Shown here one piece after another: positions 12,366-24,431 of a stretch of DNA of 64,000 nt. A program made the translations under genes and the position numbers. Within the stretch, counting starts at the first letter, position 1, and the number at the start of each line of letters is the position of its first letter. Source of the DNA: Dasypus novemcinctus (Eukaryota; Chordata; Mammalia; Cingulata; Dasypodidae); assembly GCF_030445035.2 (NCBI RefSeq), contig NC_080690.1, positions 27,244,796-27,308,795 on the forward strand, read 5' to 3'. Below the pieces are notes generated by a model. It saw only the letters and a list, made by a program, of their open reading frames with translations, had not been told where the DNA came from and ran no database searches.

Positions 12366-12821
12366 GTGATTTTTACCTTTATGTGTCACCTCAAATGGGT
12401 TTAGTGGTCAACCACTCATCTGGATATTGCTCTGCAGATATTTTATGGATGCAATTATCATGCACAATCAGTTGATTTTAAGTAAAAGAGATTACTCTCA
12501 ATAATGTGGGTGGTCCTCATCCCCTTAGTTGAAGGCCTTTAGAGCAAAAATTGATTCTCCAGAGAAGCAGAGATTCTGAGACTGCAGCATGGAAGTCCTA
12601 CCTCACTTGCCAACCTGCCAGCAGTCCTCCATATTTTGTATTTAGGATGAAATCATCAACTCCTGTCTGAATTTCCAGCCTGCTGATCCAGCCAAATGAT
12701 TCCAGACTTGCCAGTTCCCACAGTTGTGTGAGATAATTCCTTAAAATAAATTTTTTTACATACACACATACACACGCACATCTTATTGGTTCTATTTCTC
12801 TGGAGAGCCCAGACTGATGCG
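12366..12821 (+). mobile_element. ERV-L/MaLR-like solo LTR
   Basis: It starts TGTGATTTTTACC. It contains the familiar LTR 3' arrangement of a 'gtgtgagataattcctt' block, AAAATAAA (polyadenylation signal near 12745), an alternating CA/TA stretch, and a terminal TTCTCTGGAGAGCCCAGACT block. This end is common to several old placental ERV-L LTRs. No internal region is attached. Target duplication was not identified. Confidence 0.6.
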
Positions 12822-12929
12822 GTGATTCTAGTTAACCTTTAGCCATCTCTAAATGAGATTTTCCAACCTCTTAGAGCACAGTGATAATTTGAATTGGAAA
12901 ATATTTCAACAATTGACACAAGAAACTTC

Positions 12930-13440
12930 ATGTGTTCCTTCACTGTTGTTTCTGTAACAAATTACCACAAACTTTGTAGCTTAAAGCAACATCAATCAGT
13001 TAGCTAGCAGTTCTGGAGGTCAAAAATCTAAAATGTGTTCACAGAGCTGCAATCCTTTTGGAGGTCTTAGTGGAACATGTATGCTCATGGCTTTTTCAAT
13101 TTCTAGAGACTGCCTACATCCCTTGGCTCATGGTCTCTCCTTCTATCTTCTTTCCTTTCTGACCTCTGTTTATATCCTTATATTTCTTTCTGACTCTGAT
13201 TCTTCTGCCTCCCTCTTAATGGATTGTTGTGATTACACTGGGCCCATTTGAATAATCTTGGATATTCTCCCTGTGTCAAGATCCTTAATTTATTCACATT
13301 TGCAAAGGCCCTTTTGTCATGTAAGTTATCATCCTCACAAGGTCTATATTATATGGCATGGATATCTTTAGGGGCCACTAAATTCCTGACATACATTGGA
13401 TCATACCATTTTTTTTTCTATTTACTATCTGACTATCAGG
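12930..13440 (-). mobile_element. Old interspersed repeat, MLT1/MaLR-like
   Basis: Successive motifs 'aacaaattaccacaaact', 'gcttaaagcaac', 'tctggaggtc', 'ccttggctcatgg', 'gattacactgggccca' and 'tttgcaaaggccctttt' occur in the order of a very common placental repeat with the same landmarks. I believe it belongs to the MaLR LTR group, but the exact family and orientation are from memory. The two frames at 13033 and 13248 are inside it. Confidence 0.55.
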
Positions 13441-13679
13441 ACAAATTTTAAGATGGTGTCTTTATGTGTAGTAGAAAGCATAGCAAAAATAATTTGATAT
13501 TCCCATCTCCATGGATTCTCTGTTAAGGATAAATTCATTTGACAGGGGAAGAGAGACAAAAGGAGAGAGTATAGTAATATGGGAAGATGACAAAGGTTAT
13601 TTTAGCAGTATATATTTTCACATATCTCATTTTTTAAATATAGCACAGATTTAAAATTGCATTGCCATTTCAAGACTGT

Positions 13680-13905
13680 AAGCCACTTTAGGTTTCTGAA
13701 TAGAGGCATCATGGTACTGTAGGGAGAAAACAGATTTAGAGGTAGAGATATTTGGGTTGAAATTCTGGCTCTGTCCTACCAGCTGTGTCAGATTATTGCC
13801 AAAACTGTTTCTTTATATCTAAGGGAATAGTAATTATCTGCCTTATAAATTAGTCATAAAGCTGAGAATAAATAGATGGAGAATACCCACAATGGTGATT
13901 ATCTC
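13680..13905 (+). mobile_element. MIR SINE remnant
   Basis: The run from 'catggtactgtaggga' through 'attctggctctgtcctaccagctgtgt' to 'taattatctgccttataa' follows the plus-strand MIR order: tRNA-derived head, then GGCTCTGCCACTTACTAGCTGTG core, then ATAATAATA-CTACCTCATA. Confidence 0.6.
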
Positions 13906-15703
13906 TAGATACATTGCTTAAGAAATGTGGTTTTTTGCTGTTATTTTGTTTTGTTTTGTTTTCCCCTGCCAACTATATCAGTTGCCTGGTAGAAACTAGT
14001 CACTCTATATGTAAGTAAACAAAAGATATGCAGCATCTAGCTTGTCTTCAAGTATTGATCAAATATTGAAATGATATTTTTCTTAAAAGTTGCTCATCGT
14101 ACACCCATCATGGAAAGAGAAAAACATCTCAGAATAAGCAGGGGTCAGAGACTAATTTTCTGTGAACCCCAGGGGCAGTTCCTATTGAAGTAGATACAGT
14201 AGTTTCCATCCTGGTTGACAGGGGTGGAGGATGTTATAGTTGGGCATGATCTCCACTTCCACTTTCTGCTTCCCCTTCTAATGTCTTCTCAGATATTGTT
14301 CCATCCACAGCCATTCAAGGAGGCTGTGACAGGAGAAAAAGAATAGCTTTACTACACATGAGAATTGTTTTACCCATAATATCCTGTAACCCCATTAAAT
14401 GTATTGTTTAAATCAAACAAACAAGCAAAAACTTAAAAAGCAACAAGATTTGGCATCAGGAAACCTGGGTTCTAGTCCCATTATTCCCACTAGATTGCAT
14501 CTCTGCAATGGTTTACTTTGAGATACCACATTCCCTGGTTCTTTTTAACTTTAAGAAATAAAGGAGGCATAAAGACAAAGGTATCTTTCCTCTTAGAAAC
14601 TCAACTTCTCCATTTTTAGAAAAATGTGATTTAAGGGGAAAAAAAATCAATAACTCAACTCCATCCTGAGGGGTCACTTTTGGGGCTTGAGCTCTTTTTC
14701 GCCGTGGCATGCTGTGATATTATCTGTCTCACTGCAAGACTCCGAATAAGAGAGCTGTCAATATGACATGCACTGAAAAGGACTAGTTTAGCCCTAAACT
14801 AAGGTTCCTCCTCAGTCTATTGAAATATGTTTTATTTTTCCCCTGTGACTTTCTATTACGAATTATTTTGTTTGTTGAGATAAACAGGAAAGATCCAGAG
14901 AGGAGGAGCCATTCGAATAAGACAATGATCAAAACACAGGTATAAGTTCACTTGATATTCTCATGAACTGAAGGCCTACACTGGTAAAGTTTTAGGACTT
15001 ATTCCTGGACGTGGACCTCTGAGATTCATAAATTCATTTTATCTTTTTAGAAAATCTTGTTATTTTAGGTTATCCTTGATAGTTACTATGCTGAAAAGCT
15101 CTGGATTATGTGGAACTATGCTTATTTAGAGCATTCCCTTCTAATTAATTGTGCAAAAATCCATCATTCTGTGCCCAGAATTCAGTCCTCCTCTCCTTCT
15201 TGAATTAAGAAGTAGAATAATAAAAATCCTTAATCTGATAATTGCTACAGTTTTTCTAGAAAACAAGATTGCCATACTTTATGTTGTTATGTGATTTACC
15301 CTTCTATTTCCAAAAACAGCCTAAGATGTTGAAATTCAGGATCAATATCTCATTTCCTTTTGTACTACCCATTGACCCTTCTCATATTACTCACCTGAAT
15401 ATTTGTATGTCTGAATTCAACATGAATATAAAAATGAGCACAAGGACAAAGTACGTAAAGAAGAAATATTATAATATTGTTGAAATAATAAATAAACACT
15501 AGGTAACAGATTATTTCTCCCAAAGCAGGCTTAAAATTTTTTGACCTTTCAAAAAAATGGGAAAATCTAGTAGAATCTAACTTTCATCACTTTTTCTCAA
15601 ATGTCCAACAAGCTATTTTTGCTGTGGAATGATTAAAGTGTTTACTTTGGATAGACACTTTTGTTTTCCAAATTAGCATTAACTGGTAATCATCCTAGTC
15701 TCC

Positions 15704-15835
15704 ACATTGGTTTCTCAAAGCAAGCTCCAAGAACAACTTGAGTGAACATTACCAGGGAAACTAATTAAACATGCAGATTACTAGACCCTAAATAAAAATC
15801 TTGGGAGCTAGTGTCTGATTCTTGTATACAAGAAT
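15704..15835 (+). mobile_element. MER5-like hAT MITE fragment
   Basis: The block 'cattaccagggaaacta' followed by 'attaaacatgcagattactag' corresponds to the MER5 pattern ATCACCTGG--GGCTTGTTAAA-CACAGATTGCTGG. Ends and target duplication are not clear. Confidence 0.45.
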
Positions 15836-18039
15836 GAGAAGCCTATAACCTCCTAAATCATTTGAATAAAGCAACGGATTGGAAAAAGGTCTTTTTCTTC
15901 TGAAGTAAATAAGTGATGACTCATTACTCTCAAAAGCAGAAGTGATGATGGCGTGATTGACTCACTTTGCTCTGTTGTAAGGCTTCTGGTTTGAGACATG
16001 GTCTAATTGCCATGCAAACAGGCACCAACAATATCTACTGTCAGTTCTCTGTTGTGGGAAGATTGGGCACATCAGAATTAGATATAATTCACAAATTTGT
16101 CACAACTACATTGCTCTCCCTGAATCTCATTTTCCTTAACTGTGTAACTGAACTGCTACCTCTCTCATATTATACGGACAACTTAGCACACTTCCTGCTG
16201 CACTGGAGAATGTTCAAAATATAATTCATCCTTCCAGATAGATGTCTTGATATTAATCTTCCCAAATCCAGAGAAGCCTCCATTTTTAAATACCCCTCTT
16301 CCAAAAAAAGAGAACATAGAGTTTATCAGTCAGGAGTCAGTCAGGAGGTGTGAGATATGCTAGCAATAGAATTGTTTTCTTACCTAGAGTACTTTGAAGA
16401 AATTTCTTCATAAAATATTTGGAAAAACAGGACTGTGGGACCAGCTAAATTTTAGAGAATTGCCCATTTTATCCCTCCCCGCCCCCTCTTTTTTGAAATA
16501 GATAATGTCCACTTAGCTAGGGAAAAAAAGTTATGAGAAATATAAGACAAGATTTTAATTTCATATATATGCACATTTCCTCTATATAGATGCTTATAGA
16601 CACAGAATCTTTTCTGTTTTTAATTTAATAACATTTTGAATACCTAGTATTCTGCCAAATACACTTTAGTAAATGCTGCTTTCTAAATCCTTGGGGGAAA
16701 CCTGCCCAATCTATTCTCTCCCAGCTACTTGCAGGCCTTTCCTTAAAAGCTAATTAAAAAGTCGTTTGAGCGATTGTTGAAAGTCAAATGGTAAAGAGAT
16801 CACTTCCTTTCTTTCTTTGTTTCATGATCTCAGTTCAATTTCTAGTAATAAAATCCCAAAGTAAAAACATCAGCCTTCAAATTATCTCATCATTGGCGAT
16901 GATACCTGGTTATTGTTGAAATCACTACATCAATATATAATTTTGTTTTTTCTGAACTCCTGCAAGAATGTGAAAGTCTCATTTCCAATATGTAACCTAC
17001 ACTCTTAAGTCTGTGTTAATTGTTCCTTGCTTGACACAAAAGGTCTGAAACAGAGGCACCCAGGGAAGAAAGCATTATGAGAACAGTCAGATTAGATTTG
17101 TGAAGACAATTAAGCTCAATTCTTTATGGCTTCTTCTGACTCTTAGCTTTGAAATATTTCTTGCAGTTAAATCATTTGGGCTCCTGGTAGCATCACTGGG
17201 GAAAAAAGATATTTATTAAACAAACAAACAAGAACAAAGTAATAAATCTAGTTCTGTTCATACTATGTGAAAATAAATTGAGGGACTATAAAAGTTTGCT
17301 TTGTTGGGTTTGGTTTTGCACAGAAAGTATCATTAGAATTTCCTTTCCTACAAACACATCTTTGTAGAGGGCTGTCAAATTTTAAGTGTCCACAGAGGAC
17401 AGGTTACAGGTAATTAAATCAATTCAAACGAGAATACTTAAAATACTTTCGAGAGCATTCTAGTTCTTACATGGACTTTAAAGAAGGCATTTTGCAGTTG
17501 ACATAGTTTGTTTTTGCCAAAGTCTTGTCTTTACCAGAGATGAATTAATGTCTGCCTCAATAAAGTTTTGGGTTCAAATAAACTCAAATACACTTAGTCA
17601 TTTGCTCTCCTCTCACATGTGGTTCCTTTATTGAGGATTCTAATTTATTATCTCTCCATTTCATCAATAGAGCTATATGAATTCACAAGCTTAGTTTCCT
17701 TCACAGCTCTCAAATATGACTCAATTCTGCTTGGAAATTCAGTAAAATAAACCCTTTTCTCAAAATGCGTGGCTACACTTATCCTTTTATAAACAAACAG
17801 CAACAACAGAAAAAACATCAGGATGATATTGCCATTCCCGGAACTTTAGCAGTTTCAGCTCCATGAGTCTTTGAATGGCCTTAGAAAATATATGGGTTGA
17901 CTCTCTTGCCAACTTAGTTCCCTATTTCCCTTCTTATTCCTTCTTACCCTTTTCTAGGGCTCTACTCTCTGACCAACCCCAACCTGTGAAGTTTTGTAAT
18001 GGGAAGCTCTAAAGTCTTGGGCACTTTCTTACCTGTGAA

Positions 18040-18100
18040 TCTTATCCTACATAAAATTTAGCACACAGCAAATTCTCAGTAAATGCTTATTAATTAGGTA
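18040..18100 (+). mobile_element. MIR 3' end fragment
   Basis: AGCACACAGCAAATTCTCAG followed by TAAATGCTTATTAA matches the MIR 3' signature (GGCACATAGTAGGCGCTCAATAAATG). Confidence 0.5.
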
Positions 18101-19056
18101 AAGTGTTTTAGAATGATGGATACACCAGCGTATTTGAAGTCAAAATAATCTACTTTATCTTGCCTACTAAATTTCTGAGAAAATTTAAGCTAATCAGCTC
18201 ATCTATTTAAACTTCAATTTTCCATAAGATAAAATACTTTCCTGTTTAAATTTTTGATAAAGTATTGCAAAACTCCTCTGCCTAATATATCAGATGTAGG
18301 AATATGAATTTTTCTTGAAAATTCATAGGCATGTATTTCATCCTCACATATTTGCCAAACTCCTATTGTAACTGAAGGTTGAGAATTAACAAATAATTAT
18401 GATTACTGAATCCTTGTATAGATGCCTCTATATTTTAAAATAGAAAAAGGTTAATACCTGAATTTACTAAAGTTGGCTGGAGGGGTCCCACCCCTGTTTA
18501 TGGTTACTCTAGACTTAACCTCAACCTTTGTGATGGTAATTCTAGAATGAAGTCACCCTAGTGTATACTTACTATTAGGATGGTAACCACTCCATCCACC
18601 TCTATTTAATATCCATGTAAAAGACTTTATAACTGACCTTTGATCTGTGTACTCCTATCCCAAATCCTTGTGACTGATCCTAGTTTGATTCCTTACCCTG
18701 TCAGTCTAGTGCAGTCCTTTAATGTTTATTAATCAAGGAACCCATGTTCAACTCCACCCCAATTTTTCATTAACACCCTGATCTTATAAAATATTAGAAT
18801 TTCTGCAGATTTGGAGGCAGTTTAGGACCAGGGGGCCACTGTGCTCTTTTGCTTGTACAACCAATGAAAATCTTTCTGTCTTTGAAACTCCAGGGTCTCA
18901 GGAATTGGCTATAAAGTCTGAGTTGGCTGAATTGGCATCTGCATCACTATGCTTGGCATCATTTTGATGAGCCACATAATGTGATAAGCATTAGGAAGAA
19001 GATAAATGAAACAAACCATCTGTTGGCAGAAGGCTCTGGATTCTGGGATTCTAGGT

Positions 19057-19517
19057 TCTTGGCTTATGTTGCGTGAAAGAATTTAAGAACATGACGTATG
19101 GTAGGCAAGAGCATAAAGACTTTATTAAGAAAGAAGAAAAGATAAACAGTACACAATCTGAGACATAGATTACCAGCAAGCTGGAGGGCGAGATGCCCAC
19201 GCGCCTCCTAAGGTAGGGGAAGGACCCCACTGTTCTCTGTTCTGATTGGTTGCCTTCGATCCCTGCCTGTTAACTCTCAGGGGCCCAATGAGGAGGCCTG
19301 TGTGGGGTTATCCTCGGCTTTTCCTTTACCCCGGAGAGTTCCAAATGTGATCTCATGGCCAGCGTCTCCCAGGTCTTTCTGGCTTTCTTCTTGGCAGCAG
19401 GCTTTCCCTCAGGGGGTTTCCGGGCAGGGTTTCAAGGCCATTTGTCTCAAGGCCATGTTTTCTGCCAGGTCTCAGCTGTGACTCATCTTCCCTTTCTCTA
19501 AACTAACCTGCCGCACA
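19057..19517 (-). mobile_element. GC-rich retroviral-type solo LTR, minus strand
   Basis: The GC content is clearly above its surroundings and CpG sites are retained, which suggests a younger age. On the minus strand it begins TGTGCGGCAGG and contains AATAAA (TTTATT on the plus strand near 19122). It is flanked by TAGGT at 19052-19056 and at 19518-19522, a 5-bp direct repeat. The minus-strand 3' end reads CCAAGA instead of the canonical CA, so one boundary may be off or mutated. No gag-pol-env sequence adjoins it. Confidence 0.6.
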
Positions 19518-19522
19518 TAGGT

Positions 19523-22060
19523 ACTCTCAAGAAGCTCACTAGGGGACTATAAATCTACGAGTAGACATTGCATTTTCTGAGAACCATGCTTCACTTCAAA
19601 GTGTTCCATACAGGTTAAAGGTGTCTTGTTATTGCTCATGGGGCTGCCTAGGATCTTTAAAATTATGTGACTGTTTCAAAGTAGTACATGGTGATCGAGG
19701 AAAATTACACAAAAGTAAAAAGGCATGACAAAGGAAAACAATCATGCCCATGAGCTCAGTAGTCAGAAGAAATGAACTCTTAAATATTGAAAATTCAGTA
19801 CTGCCACGTGACTTTGTCTATGAATATGCACATAGGATGAAGGTATGTGTTTGTATAATCAGGAATTAATACTGATGTGGAAGTAAAGTGGGTTCTTTTC
19901 CTCCTGATGCACTTTAAAGACCAATTCCTGAGACATGGGTGTTTTGGAAAGAGAAAGAGTCTATTTCTTTGCACAAGCAAAGGAGCACAGTGGCCTAATG
20001 GCCCAGAACTGCTTCTCAGAACTGCAGTAATCCTGATAATTTATAATATCCAAACTTTGCTAATTAGTAATTGGGGTAGGGATGGATCAGGTTCTACAAT
20101 TAATAAACATTAAGGGGATGAACAGAGTGGGTACCCAGCCAGGGTGAGTAACAAGGTTATAATCATTAGAAGAGATCAAGGCATCTGGAATGGGGGGTAC
20201 AAAACCAAGGTCAGTTACAAGGATTTTAAGATGGATATTGAATAAAAGAGGGTGGAGTGGTTACCCTTTCAATAGAAATATCTATATATCAAGGTAAGTT
20301 ACTTTTGGAATAATCATCAAAATAGCAGGTAGAAACTATCATGTATAAAGGTAAGATCCATTTAGAATAACCATCACTATGGCAGGTTTTTAGTTGGAAA
20401 TGACCATATATAAGGGGTGAGGTTGGTCTAGCCAGTTTCAGTAATTTCAGATATCAACCTTTGGCTATTTTATAATTTAGTGGAAGTAAAAAGGCATCTA
20501 TAAAATGATTCAGTAACCATGATTATTTGTTATTTCTTAAACTTCAGTTACAATACAATATTAAGTTAGAGTTGTACTCTATATTCAAATGTGTGTTCTG
20601 ATATTTTCATATATTATTTTCCTATGATATTATGCACACTTTAATAACACAATTTTATTGGTTGCAATTATGCCATAGAAATGCACTACAATTTATTTAA
20701 TTCACTATGTATATACTTCATATTTTTAGTGAAATATACACACTGCAATGAGCATATTTCTTTATAATGTGTTCATAAAATAATTTTCTTAGTATATATA
20801 GATATTTAGAAGGCAAATCTTAAATGTTCTTTGCTTCCTTTGTTTTACAACGTATATTTTTTCAAATATTTTTTCTCTCTTCTTTTGGAATGCAGCAGTC
20901 CTTAGCTTTTATGTCTCAGAATCTTCTCTACAGCTCTTTCTCTTTCTTGAACCAGTTATACAAGGCAAAATGGAGCCAGGCCTAATGTTGCCCCTAGAGC
21001 TTGGATTCTCTTCTTTTTATCCCAATTATTATTTGCCAAGATACTGTTAGAAAAGTAACCTCAGGCATTAGGCTAGAGAGGCCTGCTTTCCTTGGACACA
21101 GTCTTTGGTAAATTCCAAATATCTCATATCTTATATGATTCTGGAAGGAATTCTTAATGATGTGGATGCAAATATATTGTTGACTAATGAAAAGTTGTCT
21201 GAACTGTATCTCTATAGCATAGGGTAGAATGGGATGAAGTATAATAATGAAATAATGTAGAATTTCTGGTAGGCTCTGCTTCCTAAAGCACTTTGTCTTT
21301 CCTTCCTAAAGCAATTTGAAATCATCAAATGCAAGGTGTAGCCACCTGTCCACTTGCAAACCCTTAAACAAGAAATACTAAGTGAAAGTGCTATTGTCTT
21401 TCAGTGCATTTTCAACTCTAATTGAATGTACGAAGAGGGATGATATATATTAATAGAGATAAGGCAAAAAACAGAAGGTCATGGAATACTTCTGGTACCT
21501 TCAGAAATCAGCTCACTCAAAGCAGTGATATGCCACCTCCTCTTTCACTGCATACCTCTTAACCCAAGCATGAATAGTTCAAATATTTAAGAAAATACCA
21601 GGCACTTGAATGAGGTTTTTTATCCTCCAGAGTCCCACAGGGTTTGTCTTTTTCTTTTTTTCCTACCTAATGTAATATTTCAGCTCTGGTCTTTTTCATA
21701 CTTTGGATAGCAGGAATTCATCCCGAGAGTCACAAGGAGCAGATGAATTATTAACCAATATTTAGATCCATTTAGGCAAAGTGGCATTCCCATAGTACCG
21801 TAGATATTAGTCATCAGCTTCTAAAAAAATTCTTTCTGTACCTGGATTTTGTCTAGGTTCTTGACTATGATGCAGAAATGAATTTCAAGAGCATGTCAGG
21901 TGGGTTGGGCCAGTAACTTAGGCCAAAGGTAGGGAGGGAAGAGAAATGGGAGAAAATAACAGATCATGGGTCTCAGGTAGAGAGGAAAGGGCGGAAAAGT
22001 GATAAAACGGGCTGATTTACAGACTGCAATTTCTCAATATAGTTTATAAATGACTACGTT
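19523..22060. other. Unassigned sequence containing a degenerate tandem repeat
   Basis: No gene is seen. The portion 19880-20450 is more purine-rich and includes the tandem units listed separately; it could be the U3 region of a decayed minus-strand LTR, but I cannot show ends. From 20.5 to 22.0 kb nothing is recognised. Confidence 0.4.
20141..20440. repeat. Degenerate tandem repeat, units of about 57-84 bp
   Basis: Units begin at about 20141, 20207, 20291, 20348 and 20412 with variants of AAGGTAAGTTAC / AGGGTGAGTAAC. The units at 20291 and 20348 also share 'aataaccatca...atggcaggt'-type sequence. Divergence between units is high. Confidence 0.5.
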
Positions 22061-22880
22061 TTACTTGCATGATAATCATGGCAAGGGGAAAATAGCAGAG
22101 GGCAAGAAGGTGCACACGGACCAGCACAAGGACAGGCACCAAGACAGGGTGAAGGCAAGATAGCAAGAGGTCTTACTGCTTGCTTTTTGAACCATTAATT
22201 ATTCCACCCCTTTGCTAATGGCATGGGAGGAGTTCCATCTGCTTGCTGTTTTGATTGATTAACTCACCCATCAATCCTCCAGGAGGAAGTCTTTGGGGAA
22301 TATCTGGGGTTTCTCCTGTCTTCTGGAGGAAATGTCAATCCAAATTGAATTTGTCATTAAGGTCTTCCAGCATCCATTTAGGGGTACCAAATGACACATG
22401 GACTTCTTGCCAGGTTTCAGATCCATCTGTCGAATCCCTATCTTACTAGCCTGCTTCACTTCTTTTTCACTTAAGCATCTCTACCAAGCTAACATCTAGC
22501 ATGACATTTCCAATGTGTCAGTCATCAGCATAACCATACATGAGGCTTCCCATTCTAACCCATGCTTTCGATTTTGGGGGGCTAGCAAGTAGAAAGAGCT
22601 AAGTAGGGCCATAAACTCCATCAATTATAGTGCTATCCTAGGTGGCAACATCAAAGAACATTGTTCTTCACAACCCAAATGATTCTGCCCACACCATGAC
22701 CTGGTGACAGTATAAGTCTCTGAAGTGCCAGCAGGGCAGGTTGGATGCTAAACCAATTTCACTGGATTCAGCTAATTTAAGATCCATACTGCCACACCTG
22801 TTAAAGTCTCAAATGCATTACACAATGGAGTATCAAAATTGATATAGATTTTATTTGGATCAAAGCCACAATCAAAATAA
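22061..22880 (-). other. Unrecognised stretch with possible decayed coding remnant
   Basis: Base composition is more balanced than the neighbours. On the minus strand the region 22250-22440 reads, with one internal stop, as a protein-like frame including the segments DGSETWQEVHVSFGTP and LEDLNDKFNLD. An overlapping minus frame is open for 62 codons (22271-22459). I do not recognise either. It could be internal sequence of an endogenous retroelement or a retrocopy of a gene. No poly(A) tract or flanking duplication was found. Confidence 0.3.
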
Positions 22881-22899
22881 CAACTGTAACAACAGAAAT

Positions 22900-23060
22900 A
22901 ACAGTAACTATTGATGCTTACCATGAGTCAACATTCTGGTAAATACTTTAAAAATCATTTATTTGATCTTCCCATCAATACTAAGTCCAGAGAGGTCATA
23001 TATTGTTCAGACTCTACAGTATATTTATCATTCAAATCCTCTTGAATTCCAAAGTGTGGT
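22900..23060 (-). mobile_element. MIR-like SINE remnant
   Basis: 'taactattgatgcttacca', 'aatactttaaaaatcattta' and 'cccatcaatactaagtcc' follow the minus-strand MIR core order, strongly diverged. Confidence 0.45.
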
Positions 23061-23094
23061 TTCCCTCGTTAAATAAAGAGTATCTGTGTCTCTG

Positions 23095-23470
23095 TGTGTT
23101 GTATAGCTTTGTTGAGATATTTTTCACATACCATAACAGCCACCTAATTAGAGTCACCAGTCCAGTGGTTTTTAGATTTTAGTATCTTCACAGAGTTGTC
23201 CAACTATCCCCACAACCAAATTTTAGAACATTTTTTAATAAGAAGTTTTATTGAGATATATTCACATATCATACAATCTATCCAGTGTACAACCAATGGC
23301 TTTTAGCATAATCACAGTGTTATGCATTCATCACTACAAAAAAATTTAGAACTATGTCATCTTCAAAAAGAAAAACTCCACGCCCTTATCAGTTCATAAT
23401 TTTGCTATGTCTATTTGCATTGTCATGAGCATTCCAGTAGATATGCATTATAGCATTGCCTAATCTATGT
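23095..23470 (-). mobile_element. L1 3'UTR fragment, partly duplicated
   Basis: The plus strand shows the L1M-type antisense 3'UTR landmarks twice in succession. First: 'gttgagatatttttcaca', 'cacagagttgtccaac', 'aaattttagaacatttt' (about 23110-23230). Second: 'attgagatatattcaca', 'cacagtgttatgcattcatc', 'aaatttagaacta' (about 23245-23390). This is either two adjacent insertions or a tandem duplication within one 3'UTR. Confidence 0.6.
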
Positions 23471-23550
23471 ATTATTGATAAATATATGTATATAGTAATT
23501 TTTATTTCCTTTAAAGAAAATCGCATACTTAATAAAAACCTATGTTATAT

Positions 23551-23732
23551 ATTGCTTCTCGGCCTTTTGGCCAAGAGCAAGTGTGGTATCTGTTCTTACA
23601 AGTTTAATATCTGGTATGTTCTCTATCTGAGGACCATATATTAAGCAGATTTTTGAAGCTAGAAGGTGGAATAGGAGCTTGCTCCATCCACTCCCAGCAT
23701 TAGTATTTCCAAAAACAGTGCACCCCTCTCTT
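23551..23732 (+). pseudogene. U2 snRNA retropseudogene
   Basis: U2 snRNA pairs with the intron branch site in the spliceosome. The copy starts at the U2 5' end (ATTGCTTCTCGGCCTTTTGG, one change from ATCGCTTCTCGGCC) and follows U2 through the branch-recognition region, the 'gtttaatatctg' and 'ctctatctgaggac' blocks, an Sm-site-like ATTTTTG, and GGAATAGGAGCTTGCTCC (stem-loop III side). The region of the last stem-loops is shortened by about 10-15 bases. The terminal GTGCACCCCTC is followed by eight A residues at 23733-23740. The branch-recognition GTAGTA is changed to GTGGTA. The A-tail, changes and lack of a visible upstream proximal sequence element mark it as an L1-mobilised retropseudogene. 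Confidence 0.9.
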
Positions 23733-24395
23733 AAAAAAAATGGATGCATACAAGTCACCTCTTCCTTAACACTAAAAGTAATAATTGGAATTTTAATCCC
23801 TGCAATAAATGATTTCTAATCATCAAATCCTTAAGTACCAGTTGGTAGTATTAATCCTTTCTACCCTTCCTTATGGTACACCAAACGAATGAGTCCAAAG
23901 TTAAGAGGTTTCTAAGATAATGAAACAATTTTATTTCTTAAATTTCTCATCATTTACCCCAGCATATAGTAGAAATTGTCACATTGTTTCCTGCTAAACT
24001 ATTTTGTTGACAAAATCCTCCAGCACAATAATTAGCTTGATATTCATACACTAGATTCAGCTCAGGTATTTAAAAAAATAAAGCCTTATTTATGTCCTTT
24101 CATCAGTTTGTCAAGAATAGGCTCGTTTGGAGGCAATTTTCTGTTCTCCATCTAATTTTTATTTCTGAAATGGATTGCTTTTTTTTCAGTAGAGTCCAGA
24201 TTCAGTGGTGAAAATCTGCTTTACTTAAAATCCATATTAGACTTGAATGAGGCTTAGTTTACATGTAATATTGAATTCAAAGAAGGATTGGTCAACTGCA
24301 TCATGTTTGAGAAAAATAATTCAGGGTATTTTCATGGTTCACATTTTAATAATTCCAAATGTTTTAAACCTCTTTAAGTTTATAGGAAAAGAAAA

Positions 24396-24420
24396 TGTGT
24401 ATGTGTGTGTGTGTGTGTAT
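24396..24420. repeat. (TG)n microsatellite
   Basis: TGTGTATGTGTGTGTGTGTG-type alternating run, seen directly. It ends 7 bp before the AGTA duplication of the adjacent LTR. Confidence 0.9.
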
Positions 24421-24431
24421 TCTGTGAAGTA

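Larger units (their letters stand above)
13441..19051. other. Long unassigned AT-rich stretch with MIR and MER5-like fragments
   Basis: Apart from the MIR and MER5-like remnants listed separately, nothing is recognisable: no exon-like frame, no RNA gene and no CpG island. Local oddities are limited to A/T runs and short AAAC repeats (for example 17218-17232). Confidence 0.5.

Noticed and set aside
23551..23732. Functional U2 snRNA gene
   Set aside because: It has an A-tail, internal shortening, a changed branch-recognition site and no visible snRNA promoter.
24396..24420. Regulatory Z-DNA element
   Set aside because: A short TG microsatellite is sufficient explanation.
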